Assembly: GCA_966211815.1 (NCBI GenBank)
Contig: CBIHOD010000054.1
Location: 1-25,590, forward strand
Length of the DNA: 25,590 nucleotides
Direction: 5' to 3'
Source of the DNA: JANPCX01 sp966211815
GTDB lineage: Bacteria > Pseudomonadota > Gammaproteobacteria > Burkholderiales > Burkholderiaceae_C
Shown in pieces: positions 14,430 through 23,983 of this stretch. Numbering within the stretch: position 1 is the stretch's first letter; each line of letters starts with the position of its first letter. The position numbers and the translations under genes are program-made. Under the pieces are notes generated by a model that saw only the letters and a program-made list of their open reading frames with translations, was not told the DNA's origin and made no database searches.

Positions 14430-15467
14430 ATGCCGAGCCGTTCAGATTTCATCCGCACCCTGTTGATCACCGCCGCCGGCGTCGCCTGCGCCCCGGCGGC
14501 GTTCGCGCAGGACAACAATCCGCCCGTGCGCATCGCCTACCAGACGGTGGTCGAGCCCGCCAAGGTGGCCCAGGCCGACGGCCTGTATGAGAAGGCCACC
14601 GGCAGGCTGCTTGACTGGCGCAAGTTCGAGAGCGGCGCCGACGTGATCACCGCGGTGGCTTCCGGCGACATCCAGATCGGCTACGTCGGCTCCAGCCCGC
14701 TGGCCGCCGCCGCGAGCCGCGAGCTGCCGGTCGAGACCTTCTTCATCGCGGCCGAGATCGGCAGCGCCGAGGCCCTGGTGGTGCGCAACGGCGCCAACAT
14801 CTCGAAGGCTTCCGAGCTGGTGGGCAAGAAGGTCGCCGTGCCCTTCGTTTCGACGACGCACTACAGCTTGCTGGCCGCGTTGAAGCACTGGGGCGTCGAT
14901 GCCAGGAAGGTAGGGATCGTCAACCTTCGCCCGACCGAGATCGCCGCCGCCTGGCAGCGCGGTGACATCGACGCCGCCTATGTGTGGGACCCGGTGCTCG
15001 GCCAGGTGAAGGCCAATGGCAAGGTCCTGACCGATTCGTCGCAGGTCGCCCAGTGGGGCGCGCCCACCTTCGACGCCTGGATCGTGCGCAAGGATTTCGC
15101 GCAGAAGCACCCCGACGTCGTCGCCGCCTTCGCCCGCGTCACCGGCGAGGCTTACGCCGCCTACCGGAAGGACCCGGTGGGCTACTCGCGCGACGAAGCC
15201 CACGTCGACAAGATCGCCCGGCTGACGGGCGCGAAGAAGCAGGAGATCGCCGAGCTGCTCGCCGGTTCGAAATTCCCGACGCTGGACGAGCAGGCCGCGC
15301 TGCTGTCGGGCGGCACGGTCAAGGCGGTCACGCAGACCTCGCGATTCCTGAAGGAGCAAGGCAAGGTCGACAAGGTGCTGGCCGACTACAAGCCCTATGT
15401 GACGCCGCGCTTCGTGCAGGCCGCGGCCAAAGGGGCGGGCCAGCAGGTCGCCGCCGCCGGCAAGTGA
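14430..15467 (+). CDS. tauA: Taurine ABC transporter, periplasmic binding protein
   Basis: A 345-residue secreted solute-binding protein. The N-terminal signal peptide has a hydrophobic core (LLITAAGVACAPAAF) and likely cleavage after AFA (about residue 26). The mature part has the aliphatic sulfonate/taurine binding protein pattern: VRIAYQTVVEPAKVAQADG, then GSSPLAAAASR, then the hinge region AAYVWDPVLG. It captures taurine in the periplasm and hands it to TauC/TauB. Length and motifs fit the TauA family closely. It is the first gene of tauABCD, with an excellent ribosome binding site, which fits the high level needed for a binding protein. Confidence 0.93.
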   Translation: MPSRSDFIRTLLITAAGVACAPAAFAQDNNPPVRIAYQTVVEPAKVAQADGLYEKATGRLLDWRKFESGADVITAVASGDIQIGYVGSSPLAAAASRELPVETFFIAAEIGSAEALVVRNGANISKASELVGKKVAVPFVSTTHYSLLAALKHWGVDARKVGIVNLRPTEIAAAWQRGDIDAAYVWDPVLGQVKANGKVLTDSSQVAQWGAPTFDAWIVRKDFAQKHPDVVAAFARVTGEAYAAYRKDPVGYSRDEAHVDKIARLTGAKKQEIAELLAGSKFPTLDEQAALLSGGTVKAVTQTSRFLKEQGKVDKVLADYKPYVTPRFVQAAAKGAGQQVAAAGK

Positions 15468-15510
15468 GCCCGGCCGCTGAGCCTTCGACCGACGAACCCG
15501 GGAAGACGCC

Positions 15511-16326
15511 ATGGCATGGGTCGAACTGGACCGCGTGACGGTCGCCTACGGCCGGCCCGGCGCAGGCGCCAACGTGCTGGAGAACCTGTCGTTGTCGGTT
15601 CCGGAAGGCGGCTTGTGCGTGCTGCTCGGCCCTTCGGGCTGCGGCAAGTCCAGCCTGCTGAACGTCATCGCCGGTTTCGTGCCCACCGACGGTGGCCGGG
15701 CTTCGGTGGCGGGCCGGCGCATCAGCGGTCCCGGCGCCGACCGCGGTGTCGTCTTCCAGGACGACGCCCTGCTGCCCTGGCTCGACGTGCTGGGCAATGT
15801 GGCGCTGCCCTTGCACCTGAAGGGCCGGCCCAAGGCGGAGCGCGAGGAGCAGGCGCGGCATTTCCTGTCGCTGGTCGGCTTGTCCGGGCATGAAGGCAAG
15901 TCCGTCTGGGAGCTGTCCGGCGGCATGCGCCAGCGCGTCGGCATCGCCCGCGCCCTGGCGGCCGATCCGCAGGTGCTGCTGATGGACGAGCCTTTCGGCG
16001 CGCTGGACGCCCTCACCCGCGAGCGCATGCAGGAGTTGCTGCTGAAGGTGTGGCGCGCCACGGGCAAGACCATCGTGCTGGTGACCCACGGCGTGGAAGA
16101 AGCCGTCTTCCTCGCGACCGACCTGATGGTGCTGTCGCGGCGCCCGGCGCGCATCGCGCTGCAGCTGCCGCTGGACTTCGGGCGCCGCCACGCCGGCGGC
16201 GAGCCGGCGCGCGCGATCAAATCGCTGCCCGAATTCGTGGCCGTGCGCGAGCGCGTCCTGGCCGAGGTGTTCGCGCTGGACGACGCGGCCGCCGAAGAAG
16301 AAAGAACCACCGCCACCCCACCATGA
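15511..16326 (+). CDS. tauB: Taurine ABC transporter, ATPase subunit
   Basis: A 271-residue ABC ATPase. Walker A GPSGCGKS (40-47), the signature LSGGM (135-139), Walker B LLMDE (156-160), and the D-loop GALD are all intact. It energises taurine import by binding the TauC dimer at the cytoplasmic face. The start ATG follows tauA by 43 bp; the stop overlaps the tauC start as ATGA. Assignment to taurine rather than another sulfonate or nitrate substrate rests on the operon partners, especially tauA and tauD. Confidence 0.93.
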   Translation: MAWVELDRVTVAYGRPGAGANVLENLSLSVPEGGLCVLLGPSGCGKSSLLNVIAGFVPTDGGRASVAGRRISGPGADRGVVFQDDALLPWLDVLGNVALPLHLKGRPKAEREEQARHFLSLVGLSGHEGKSVWELSGGMRQRVGIARALAADPQVLLMDEPFGALDALTRERMQELLLKVWRATGKTIVLVTHGVEEAVFLATDLMVLSRRPARIALQLPLDFGRRHAGGEPARAIKSLPEFVAVRERVLAEVFALDDAAAEEERTTATPP

Positions 16327-17180
16327 GCGACGCGACCGCCACCACCCTGCCCCATCCCGCCGCGGTCAGCCCGCCTGCGGCTGTTCCGGCGCCGCCGAAC
16401 CGGCGCGACAGGAACCTGCCCGGCTGGTTCTTCAGTCTGGCGAGCGTGGCCGCGCTGCTGCTGGCCTGGCAGGCGGTCACCGCGCTGCGCTGGATCGAGC
16501 CGCTGTTCCTGCCGCCGCCCGGCGCGGTGTGGGCCAAGGCGCTCGCCCTGGCCGGCGACACAGGCTTCATGGACGCCAACCTCTGGCAGCACGCCGCCGC
16601 CAGCCTGGGCCGGGTGGCGCTGGCGTTGGCCGTGGCGCTTGCCACCGCCATCCCGCTGGGCATCTGGATGGGCCTGTCGCCTGTGGCGCGCGGCCTGCTC
16701 GACCCGCTGGTCGAGTTCTACCGCCCGGTGCCGCCGCTGGCCTACCTGCCGCTGATCGTGATCTGGTGCGGCATCGGCGAGCTGTCCAAGGTGCTGCTGA
16801 TCGTGCTGGCGGTGTTTGCCCCGGTGGTGATCGCCACCGCCACCGGCGTGCGCGGCACCGACGCGACGCGGCTGCGCGCCGCGCAGTCTTTCGGCGCCAC
16901 GCGCTGGCAGCTGGTGCGCCACGTGGTGCTGCCCAGCGCCCTGCCCGACATCCTCACCGGCGTGCGCGTCGGCCTGGGGGTGGGCTGGTCGACCCTGGTG
17001 GCGGCCGAACTGGTGGCGGCCACGCGCGGCCTGGGCTTCATGGTGCAGGCGGCGGCGCAATTCCTCAACACCGACATCGTCGTCCTGGGCATCTTCGCCA
17101 TCGCCGCGATCGCCTTCGGGCTCGAACTCATCCTGCGGGCGGCGCAGCGCCGCCTCGCACCCTGGCAAGGCAAGGCATGA
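16323..17180 (+). CDS. tauC: Taurine ABC transporter, permease subunit
   Basis: A 285-residue inner-membrane permease of the BPD transport family with about six membrane segments. The EAA loop that docks with the ATPase is seen as AAQSFGATRWQLVRHVVLP. A Pro/Ala-rich stretch (about 9-30) precedes the first helix. The ATG at 16323 overlaps the tauB stop, and the stop overlaps the tauD start, so stoichiometric translation is likely. The permease forms the pore for taurine uptake. Confidence 0.93.
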   Translation: MSDATATTLPHPAAVSPPAAVPAPPNRRDRNLPGWFFSLASVAALLLAWQAVTALRWIEPLFLPPPGAVWAKALALAGDTGFMDANLWQHAAASLGRVALALAVALATAIPLGIWMGLSPVARGLLDPLVEFYRPVPPLAYLPLIVIWCGIGELSKVLLIVLAVFAPVVIATATGVRGTDATRLRAAQSFGATRWQLVRHVVLPSALPDILTGVRVGLGVGWSTLVAAELVAATRGLGFMVQAAAQFLNTDIVVLGIFAIAAIAFGLELILRAAQRRLAPWQGKA

Positions 17181-18022
17181 CGCGACAAGAAGGATTCCGG
17201 CTCCAGCCCCTGGGCCCCGCCATCGGCGCCACCGTGCATGGCATCGACCTTGCCCGGCCGATCAACGACCACGAACGCGACCTGCTTCACGAGGCCCTGC
17301 TGCGCCACCACGTGCTCTTCTTCGAAGGCCAGCCGGTCACGCCGGCGCAGCAGCGCGACTTGGCCGCCCGGTTCGGCGAGCTGCACATCCACCCGGTCTA
17401 CCCGAACCACCCCGAGGCGCCGGAGATCATCGTGCTCGACACCTCGAACGACAACCCGCCCGACAACGACAACTGGCACACCGACGTCACCTTCATCGAA
17501 AACCCGCCGATGGGCGCCATCCTGTCGGCCCAGCTGCTGCCGCCCACCGGCGGCGACACGCTTTGGGCCAGCGGCGTGGCGGCGTACGAGGCGCTGTCGG
17601 GACCGTTCCGCCGCTTCCTCGACCCGCTGCACGCCGAACACGACTTCCTGCAGTCCTTCCCGGCATGGCGTTTCGCGCGCACGCCCGATGAGCGCGCGCG
17701 CTGGGAATCGGCGCGCGACAAGCATCCGCCGGTGCTGCATCCCGTCGTCCGCACCCATCCGGTCAGCGGCCGCCGCGGTTTGTTCGTCAACGAGGGCTTC
17801 ACCAGCCGCATCGTCGAACTCGACCCCAAGGAAAGCGCCGCGGTGCTGGCCCATCTGAAAGCGCACGCGGCCCGGCCCGAGTTCAGCGTGCGCTGGCGCT
17901 GGAAGGCGGGCGACGTCGCCTTCTGGGACAACCGCCTGACCCAGCACTACGCCACCGCCGACTACCTGCCCCACCGCCGGGTCATGCACCGGGCGACGAT
18001 CCTGGGGGACAGGCCGTATTGA
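17177..18022 (+). CDS. tauD: Taurine dioxygenase, Fe(II)/2-oxoglutarate dependent
   Basis: A 281-residue dioxygenase that hydroxylates taurine next to the sulfonate, releasing sulfite and aminoacetaldehyde, with 2-oxoglutarate decarboxylated to succinate. The Fe(II) facial triad is His101-x-Asp103 (NWHTDVTF) and His257 (TQHYATADY), and Arg272 (MHRATI) is the expected 2-oxoglutarate ligand. All are offset by two from the E. coli enzyme numbering. The length matches TauD. It provides sulfite as a sulfur source after import by TauABC. It is the last gene of the operon. Confidence 0.95.
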   Translation: MTRQEGFRLQPLGPAIGATVHGIDLARPINDHERDLLHEALLRHHVLFFEGQPVTPAQQRDLAARFGELHIHPVYPNHPEAPEIIVLDTSNDNPPDNDNWHTDVTFIENPPMGAILSAQLLPPTGGDTLWASGVAAYEALSGPFRRFLDPLHAEHDFLQSFPAWRFARTPDERARWESARDKHPPVLHPVVRTHPVSGRRGLFVNEGFTSRIVELDPKESAAVLAHLKAHAARPEFSVRWRWKAGDVAFWDNRLTQHYATADYLPHRRVMHRATILGDRPY

Positions 18023-18359
18023 AGCGGCACTCGCGCACCGCCCCCGCGTCTGTGGGGCCGACCGGACCCTCTCGGTGGCGACCTCCGGTTTGGGATGAGT
18101 TCGCCTCACCCTGTCGAGGGCTGAGCGTCATGCGGCTCAGGATGCGTCCCTCCCGATCCGTTCGCCCTGAGCTTGTCGAAGGGCCCCTGCCACCTGTGCT
18201 TGTCGAAACACGGGCGGTCCGCACGATGGGCTTCGACGGGCTCAGCCCGAACGGGCAGGTGGCTCAGGGCGAGGCATCCCTCCTCCAGTCCAAGCCCCAA
18301 CCACAAGCCATAAACTGCGCGTCGGTGATCCGCCATGCCGCGAAGGCAACATCGTCATC
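18023..18359. repeat. Spacer with REP-like inverted repeats
   Basis: 337 bp without a gene. Two clear units face each other: CCGTTCGCCCTGAGCTTGTC from 18158 (unit to about 18183), and CTTCGACGGGCTCAGCCCGA from 18231 (unit to about 18255). Degenerate pieces lie at about 18103-18130, 18198-18210 and 18258-18272. The units are inverted copies of one another and can form a long stem. Translated, they give the PFDKLRANG-type string often mis-annotated as small proteins in Burkholderiales. This looks like a REP/BIME-type extragenic element and may act as a tauD transcription end. The repeat family assignment is from memory. Confidence 0.7.
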
Positions 18360-19409
18360 ATGCGATCCGCATCCAGCACCCACCACCATGCCATCGTCGC
18401 GGTTGCCTGCATCGCGCTGGTTTGGCCTGGCGACGGCCATGCCGCCGACGCGCAGCGGAACAGCCTCGGCATGGAGTTCGTGCCCATTCCCGCCGGTGAA
18501 TTCATGATGGGCAGCGAAGAGTCCGCCGATGAGCTGGCGCGGGCCTACCCCGACCTGCCGCGCGAGCGCTTCGGCAAGCTGCAGGACGAGGCGCCGGTGC
18601 ACCGGGTGCGCATCACCCGGCCGTTCTGGATGGCCAGGCATGAGATGACGGTGGGCCAGTTCCGGCGTTTCATCGAGGCTTCGGGCCATGTGCCGCAGTC
18701 CGAGGCGGACGGCACCGGCGCCTACGGCTACCGCGCCGGCTACGACCCGGCCAGCAGCCGCCGCGGCGACGCCTTCGAAGGCCGGGACCGCCGCTATTCC
18801 TGGCGCGACCCGGGTTTCGCCCAAGGCGATGACCATCCCGTCGTGAACGTCACGTGGAACGACGCTCAAGCCGTGGCCGCCTGGCTCAGCCGCACCGAGG
18901 GCCGGCGCTACCGCCTGCCGACCGAGGCCGAATGGGAATACGCCTGCCGCGCCGGCACGCGCACGCGCTACCACTCGGGCGACGTGCCGTCGTCGCTCCA
19001 GGGCGCGGCCAATGTCTTCGACTTGGAAACCGCCAGGCTCTGGCCTCGCTGGCAAGCCATGGCGCTGAAGGGCAGCGACGGCTTCGCCTTCACCGCGCCG
19101 GTCGGCAGCTTCGCGCCCAACGCCTGGGGCTTGCACGACATGCACGGCAATGTGTGGGAATGGGTGTCCGACTGGCACGGCGACGACTATTACGCCCAGT
19201 CCCCCGTCGACGACCCCCAGGGCCCGGCGACCGGCGAGGTGCGCGTGCGCCGCGGCGGTTCGTGGCACACCTGGCCGTTTTACGCGCGCGCCGCCTACCG
19301 AAATTGGAACGACCCCGACACCCGCTATGTGCTGGTGGGCATCCGGCTGGTGCGGGAGGACGACGAGCGCGACCACCCACCGCCGGCAGCGGCGCCGCGG
19401 AACCCATAG
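18360..19409 (+). CDS. Secreted SUMF1/FGE-fold protein without catalytic cysteines
   Basis: A 349-residue protein with a signal peptide (cleavage probably after AHA or AA near 28-30) and a single FGE-sulfatase domain: SLGMEFVPIPAGEFMMGS (35-52), then RLPTEAEWEYACRAGT, then LHDMHGNVWEWVSDW, and VRRGGSW. True formylglycine-generating enzymes bind copper with two Cys just after RGGSW. Here that segment reads HTWPFYARAAYR, with no Cys, so it should not make formylglycine. The family also includes ligand-binding and other enzyme roles; the function is unassigned. The ATG at 18360 has only a weak AAGG upstream. No sulfatase gene is adjacent. Confidence 0.87.
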   Translation: MRSASSTHHHAIVAVACIALVWPGDGHAADAQRNSLGMEFVPIPAGEFMMGSEESADELARAYPDLPRERFGKLQDEAPVHRVRITRPFWMARHEMTVGQFRRFIEASGHVPQSEADGTGAYGYRAGYDPASSRRGDAFEGRDRRYSWRDPGFAQGDDHPVVNVTWNDAQAVAAWLSRTEGRRYRLPTEAEWEYACRAGTRTRYHSGDVPSSLQGAANVFDLETARLWPRWQAMALKGSDGFAFTAPVGSFAPNAWGLHDMHGNVWEWVSDWHGDDYYAQSPVDDPQGPATGEVRVRRGGSWHTWPFYARAAYRNWNDPDTRYVLVGIRLVREDDERDHPPPAAAPRNP

Positions 19410-19495
19410 ACTCCGCGCCGCATGCCGCCGGGGATGTCGGGCACACCGCGGGCCAGCGGTCGGCCGCTACGCAGGCCTGAGCGACGGCGTCGGCC
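19410..19495. other. Convergent spacer, SUMF1-like gene / dbpA
   Basis: 86 bp between two convergent genes. AGGCC (19472-19476) and GGCCT-type bases at about 19491-19495 can pair around a GC-rich loop, but there is no T-tract. A shared terminator is plausible but not demonstrated. Nothing else is recognised. Confidence 0.3.
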
Positions 19496-20917
<1,422 letters not shown>

Positions 20918-20999
20918 GGCGGGATTGTCCCGCGGCCCGCGCCATCGCCCCGCCGCGCCCGGTCCGGGCCGCGAACCAAGGCACGAATATGATCCGCGG
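20918..20999. promoter_or_regulatory. Divergent spacer, dbpA / YgjP-like gene
   Basis: 82 bp shared by two divergent start sites. GAATATGAT at 20985-20993 is the only AT-rich patch and may hold a -10 for the plus-strand gene. No clear operator is seen. Confidence 0.3.
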
Positions 21000-21503
21000 A
21001 TGACCCCTGCCGCACCGCCATTGAAGTACCTGCAGGGCTATCCCGAGCCTTTGCTCGCCCAGGTGCGCCAGCTCATCGGCGAGGGCCGCCTGGGCGAACG
21101 CCTGGCGCGCCAATACGGCGGCGCGGCCCACCCGGTGCGCGACGACAAGGCGCTGTTCGAGTACGTCCAGGCCCTGAAAAGCCGCCACCTGCGCAGCGCC
21201 GACCCGCTGGCCAAGGCGGTCTACGACAACAAGCTGAAGGTCATCCAGCATGCGCTGGGCACCCACACGCAAGTGTCGCGGGTGCAAGGCGGCAACCTGA
21301 AGGCCAAGCGCGAGATCCGCATCGCCAGCCTGTTCAAGGAGGCGCCGGAGCCTTTCCTGAAGATGATCGTCGTGCACGAGCTGGCCCACCTCAAGAACCG
21401 CGAACACGACAAGGCGTTCTACGGTTTGTGCACCCACATGGAGCCCGACTACCACCGGCTGGAGTTCGACCTGCGGCTGTGGCTGACCTGGAAGGAAGCC
21501 TGA
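21000..21503 (+). CDS. YgjP-like (DUF45) zinc metallopeptidase
   Basis: A 167-residue protein of the YgjP/DUF45 group. The zinc-binding HELAH (126-130) is followed by NREHDKAFY, with His136 as the likely third ligand, and the C-terminal aromatic/basic stretch ends in LWLTWKEA. Family members are predicted metal-dependent hydrolases; a substrate is not established. The start is ATG 21000, which fits the family length. A longer in-frame reading to 20829 would overlap the 5' part of dbpA and is rejected. Confidence 0.88.
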   Translation: MTPAAPPLKYLQGYPEPLLAQVRQLIGEGRLGERLARQYGGAAHPVRDDKALFEYVQALKSRHLRSADPLAKAVYDNKLKVIQHALGTHTQVSRVQGGNLKAKREIRIASLFKEAPEPFLKMIVVHELAHLKNREHDKAFYGLCTHMEPDYHRLEFDLRLWLTWKEA

Positions 21504-21558
21504 GGGGCCGAGCCGCGCGCCCTCGCCGCGGACGGCCATCCGGTCCACAATAGCGACC

Positions 21559-22245
21559 ATGCCTTCCCACCACAGAATTCAGCGCCGCCTGGCCCAGGCG
21601 GGCACTTTCTTCCTGGCGCTCGCGCTGCCGCTCGGCGCCATGGCCCAGGCGCCTGCCGCACCCGCGGCTTCCAACCCGCCGCCGCCGGCCGCCGCGGGAA
21701 AGGACATGGGCGCATCCTGCGAGCAAGCCGTCCGTGAACTGCTGGCCAACAAAGGCAACGCCAGTGTGGACGTCAAGTTCAACGGCGCGCCCACCGCGCC
21801 CAAACGCACCGCGAGCGACGAGCCGGCGGTGCTGCGCGGCAGCGGCAGCTGGCGCGCGGCCGGCGGTGAGCAGCGCACCTTCGACTACACCTGCAACGCC
21901 GACCCGCGCAGCGGCGAAGCCGTCGGCATGGTGATGCGCGACACCTCGCCCGCGTCGGCGAAGGCGCCCGCCGCCACGAACCTGGAGCCCGACCTCAGCC
22001 AGCTGTCGCCTGCCGTCTGCGAGTCCGCCGTCGCGGCGACGCTGAAAAAACGCTGGCCGCGCGTCTCCGAGATCAGCTTCGAGGCCGCCACGCGCTCGGT
22101 CAAGCAGACCACGCCGAACAACGCCGAACTCCGGGGCCGCGGCCGGGCGCTGACCGAGCCGGGCTCGCCGCACAGGCTGTTCGGTTTCGAATGCAGCTTC
22201 GACACCCGGGACGGGCGGCTGCTGGGCTCCAGGCTGTCCAGCTGA
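21559..22245 (+). CDS. Secreted protein of two tandem repeats
   Basis: A 228-residue hypothetical protein with a signal peptide (FFLALALPLGAMAQA, cleavage near 30), then a Pro/Ala-rich linker (31-47) and two copies of one domain. Copy 1 runs from Cys54 (SCEQAV) to Cys112 (FDYTCNADPRSGEAVG). Copy 2 runs from Cys154 (VCESAV) to Cys212 (FGFECSFDTRDGRLLG). Each Cys pair is exactly 58 residues apart, and the motifs around both match, so each copy probably has one disulfide. The family is not recognised. It is periplasmic or secreted by prediction. It lies 55 bp after the YgjP-like gene on the same strand and could be co-transcribed. Confidence 0.82.
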   Translation: MPSHHRIQRRLAQAGTFFLALALPLGAMAQAPAAPAASNPPPPAAAGKDMGASCEQAVRELLANKGNASVDVKFNGAPTAPKRTASDEPAVLRGSGSWRAAGGEQRTFDYTCNADPRSGEAVGMVMRDTSPASAKAPAATNLEPDLSQLSPAVCESAVAATLKKRWPRVSEISFEAATRSVKQTTPNNAELRGRGRALTEPGSPHRLFGFECSFDTRDGRLLGSRLSS

Positions 22246-22259
22246 CTCCCCCTTTCCCG

Positions 22260-22607
22260 ATGCCGGCCCAACGCGACCCGGCTTGCCGTTGCGCACGCCC
22301 GCCGAACGAACACCGCGTGTGGTCCGCCGAGCGGGCGGAGTTCCTGAAGCGGCACGCTTTCGAACGGATCGAAGAGCGCAACGACCAGCGGCAGGCCGAC
22401 TACCGCTGCGGGCGTTGCGGCCGGTTGTGGACGGAGCAAGCCGAGGAGGTGGGTTTCGGCTCAGCCCACCGTTTCTACAAGCACCTCACCCCGTCGGAGA
22501 TCGCCAGGGAACGGCGGTCGGCCGCGCTGAAACGCTGGCTCGGCCGGGGGTTCTGGGCGCTGTGCTGGGCAATCTTCGCGCTCTACCTGAGTTCACGGGC
22601 AGGCTGA
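22260..22607 (+). CDS. Small zinc-ribbon protein with C-terminal membrane segment
   Basis: A 115-residue reading frame starting 14 bp after the previous stop. Cys9-x-Cys11 and Cys50-x-x-Cys53 (CRC, and CGRC in YRCGRCGRLW) could bind one metal. The middle (65-92) is basic and charged, and residues about 97-111 (RGFWALCWAIFALYL) look like a membrane anchor. No family is recognised. The metal-ligand pattern plus membrane segment and same-strand spacing favour a real gene, but the ribosome binding site is poor. Confidence 0.6.
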   Translation: MPAQRDPACRCARPPNEHRVWSAERAEFLKRHAFERIEERNDQRQADYRCGRCGRLWTEQAEEVGFGSAHRFYKHLTPSEIARERRSAALKRWLGRGFWALCWAIFALYLSSRAG

Positions 22608-22608
22608 T

Positions 22609-22626
22609 GGGGCCTCGGCCGGCCCC
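22609..22626. terminator. GC hairpin between convergent genes
   Basis: GGGGCC and GGCCCC (6-bp arms) flank a 6-base loop in the 35-bp spacer between the zinc-ribbon gene and waaA, which converge here. There is no clear T-tract on either strand. It could act as a weak bidirectional terminator or 3' end stabiliser. Confidence 0.4.
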
Positions 22627-22642
22627 TCCCCTCGGCATGGCC

Positions 22643-23944
22643 TCAAGCCGGACTTGGGACCGCCAGGATCCGGGCCGCCATCGTCCGCGCCGCGCCCGCG
22701 TGCGCCTGCGCGAAGCCCAGGGCTTTCGTTGACGCGGACATCCGGTCCTGCGGCGACGCGAGCAGCGACAAAGCCTGGGCCACGCCCGCGTCGATGCCGT
22801 CGACGCGCCAGGCGGCTTGCGCTTGCAGCGCCATCTCCGAGGCTTGCGCGAAGTTGAAGGTGTGCGGGCCCATGACCACCGGGCAACCGCAGGCGGCGGC
22901 TTCGATCAGGTTCTGGCCGCCCAGCGGCGCGAAACTGCCGCCAAGCAGGGCCACATCGGCCAGGCCGTAATACAGCGCCATCTCCCCCATCGAGTCGCCG
23001 AGCCAGACGGCCACCTGCGCCGCGTCATCGGCCGGCGGCTGCGCCTGCCACGCGCTGCGGCGCCGCAGGGTCAAGCCGGCGTTTTCGACCAGTCGGGCCA
23101 CTTCGTCGAAGCGCTGCGGGTGCCGGGGCACGACCACCAGCAAGGGTGCCGCCGCCAAGCTGGAGACCCGCGCCTTCCAGGCCGCGAGCATTGGCGCTTC
23201 CTCGCCCTCCCGGGTGCTGGCGGCCAGCACCACCGGCCGGCCGGCGGCCTGCCGCCAGGCCCGGCCCGACGCCAGCTGGGCCGCGTCGGGCTGCATGTCG
23301 AACTTCAAATTGCCGCAGACCACCACCGCCGGGCATCCCGACTGCTGGAAGCGTTCGGCGTCGGCCTGGGTCTGCGCCATCACCAGGCGCAGCGACTGCG
23401 CCGCCGGACGCAGCAAGGCGCGGAAACGTTGGCCACGCCGCAGGCTGCGCTCACTGAGGCGGCCGTTGGCCAGCAGCATCGGGATGCCGAGCTGGTGCGC
23501 TTCGTGCAAGAGGCCGGGCCAGACCTCGGTCTCCATCAGCACGCCGACAGCGGGCTTGAAGTGCGCCAGGAAGCGCCGCGTGGCGCCCGGCGTGTCGTAG
23601 GGCAGCCAGGCTTGCGCGTCGCCCTCGCGCAGCAAGGCGCGGCCGGCCTCCCGGCCGGTGGCGGTGCCATGGGTGAGCAGCAGCCGCAGGCCGGGCCGCT
23701 GGGCGCGCAGCTCGGCGACCAATGCCGCCGCGGCGCGGGTTTCGCCCAAGGACACCGCGTGCACCCAGACCCACCCGCCCTGCCGCGCCATCGCGTGTGC
23801 GCCCGGGTAGAAGCCGAAACGCTCGCCCAGCGCATGCGCGTACAGCGGCTCGGCGCGAGAACGCCACAGCAACCGCAGCAGGTAGGCCGGGGCCAGCAGC
23901 CTCAGCAAGAGCGCATAGGCCCAGCGGGCCAGCAGGCGGCTCAT
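22643..23944 (-). CDS. waaA: 3-deoxy-D-manno-octulosonic acid (Kdo) transferase
   Basis: A 433-residue GT30 glycosyltransferase that adds Kdo from CMP-Kdo to lipid IVA in lipopolysaccharide core assembly on the cytoplasmic side of the inner membrane. Seen: an N-terminal hydrophobic anchor (about 8-27), the HAVSLGETRAA segment with the presumed catalytic Glu68, METEVWPGLL, GNLKFD, and GGQNLIEAAACGCPVVMGP in the nucleotide-binding half. Length and motifs match WaaA/KdtA. It starts at ATG 23944, 40 bp after the phosphomannomutase stop, so the two may share a transcript. Confidence 0.95.
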   Translation of the reverse strand: MSRLLARWAYALLLRLLAPAYLLRLLWRSRAEPLYAHALGERFGFYPGAHAMARQGGWVWVHAVSLGETRAAAALVAELRAQRPGLRLLLTHGTATGREAGRALLREGDAQAWLPYDTPGATRRFLAHFKPAVGVLMETEVWPGLLHEAHQLGIPMLLANGRLSERSLRRGQRFRALLRPAAQSLRLVMAQTQADAERFQQSGCPAVVVCGNLKFDMQPDAAQLASGRAWRQAAGRPVVLAASTREGEEAPMLAAWKARVSSLAAAPLLVVVPRHPQRFDEVARLVENAGLTLRRRSAWQAQPPADDAAQVAVWLGDSMGEMALYYGLADVALLGGSFAPLGGQNLIEAAACGCPVVMGPHTFNFAQASEMALQAQAAWRVDGIDAGVAQALSLLASPQDRMSASTKALGFAQAHAGAARTMAARILAVPSPA

Positions 23945-23983
23945 CGACCGGCGGCCCCGGCGGGAATCACCGGCGGCGCCCGG

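Noticed and set aside
18106..18336. Minus-strand frame of 76 codons containing PFDKLRANGSG
   Set aside because: This peptide is the translation of the REP-like repeats, a well-known false gene call.
18360..19409. Active formylglycine-generating enzyme
   Set aside because: Both copper-binding cysteines after RGGSW are absent and no sulfatase is nearby.
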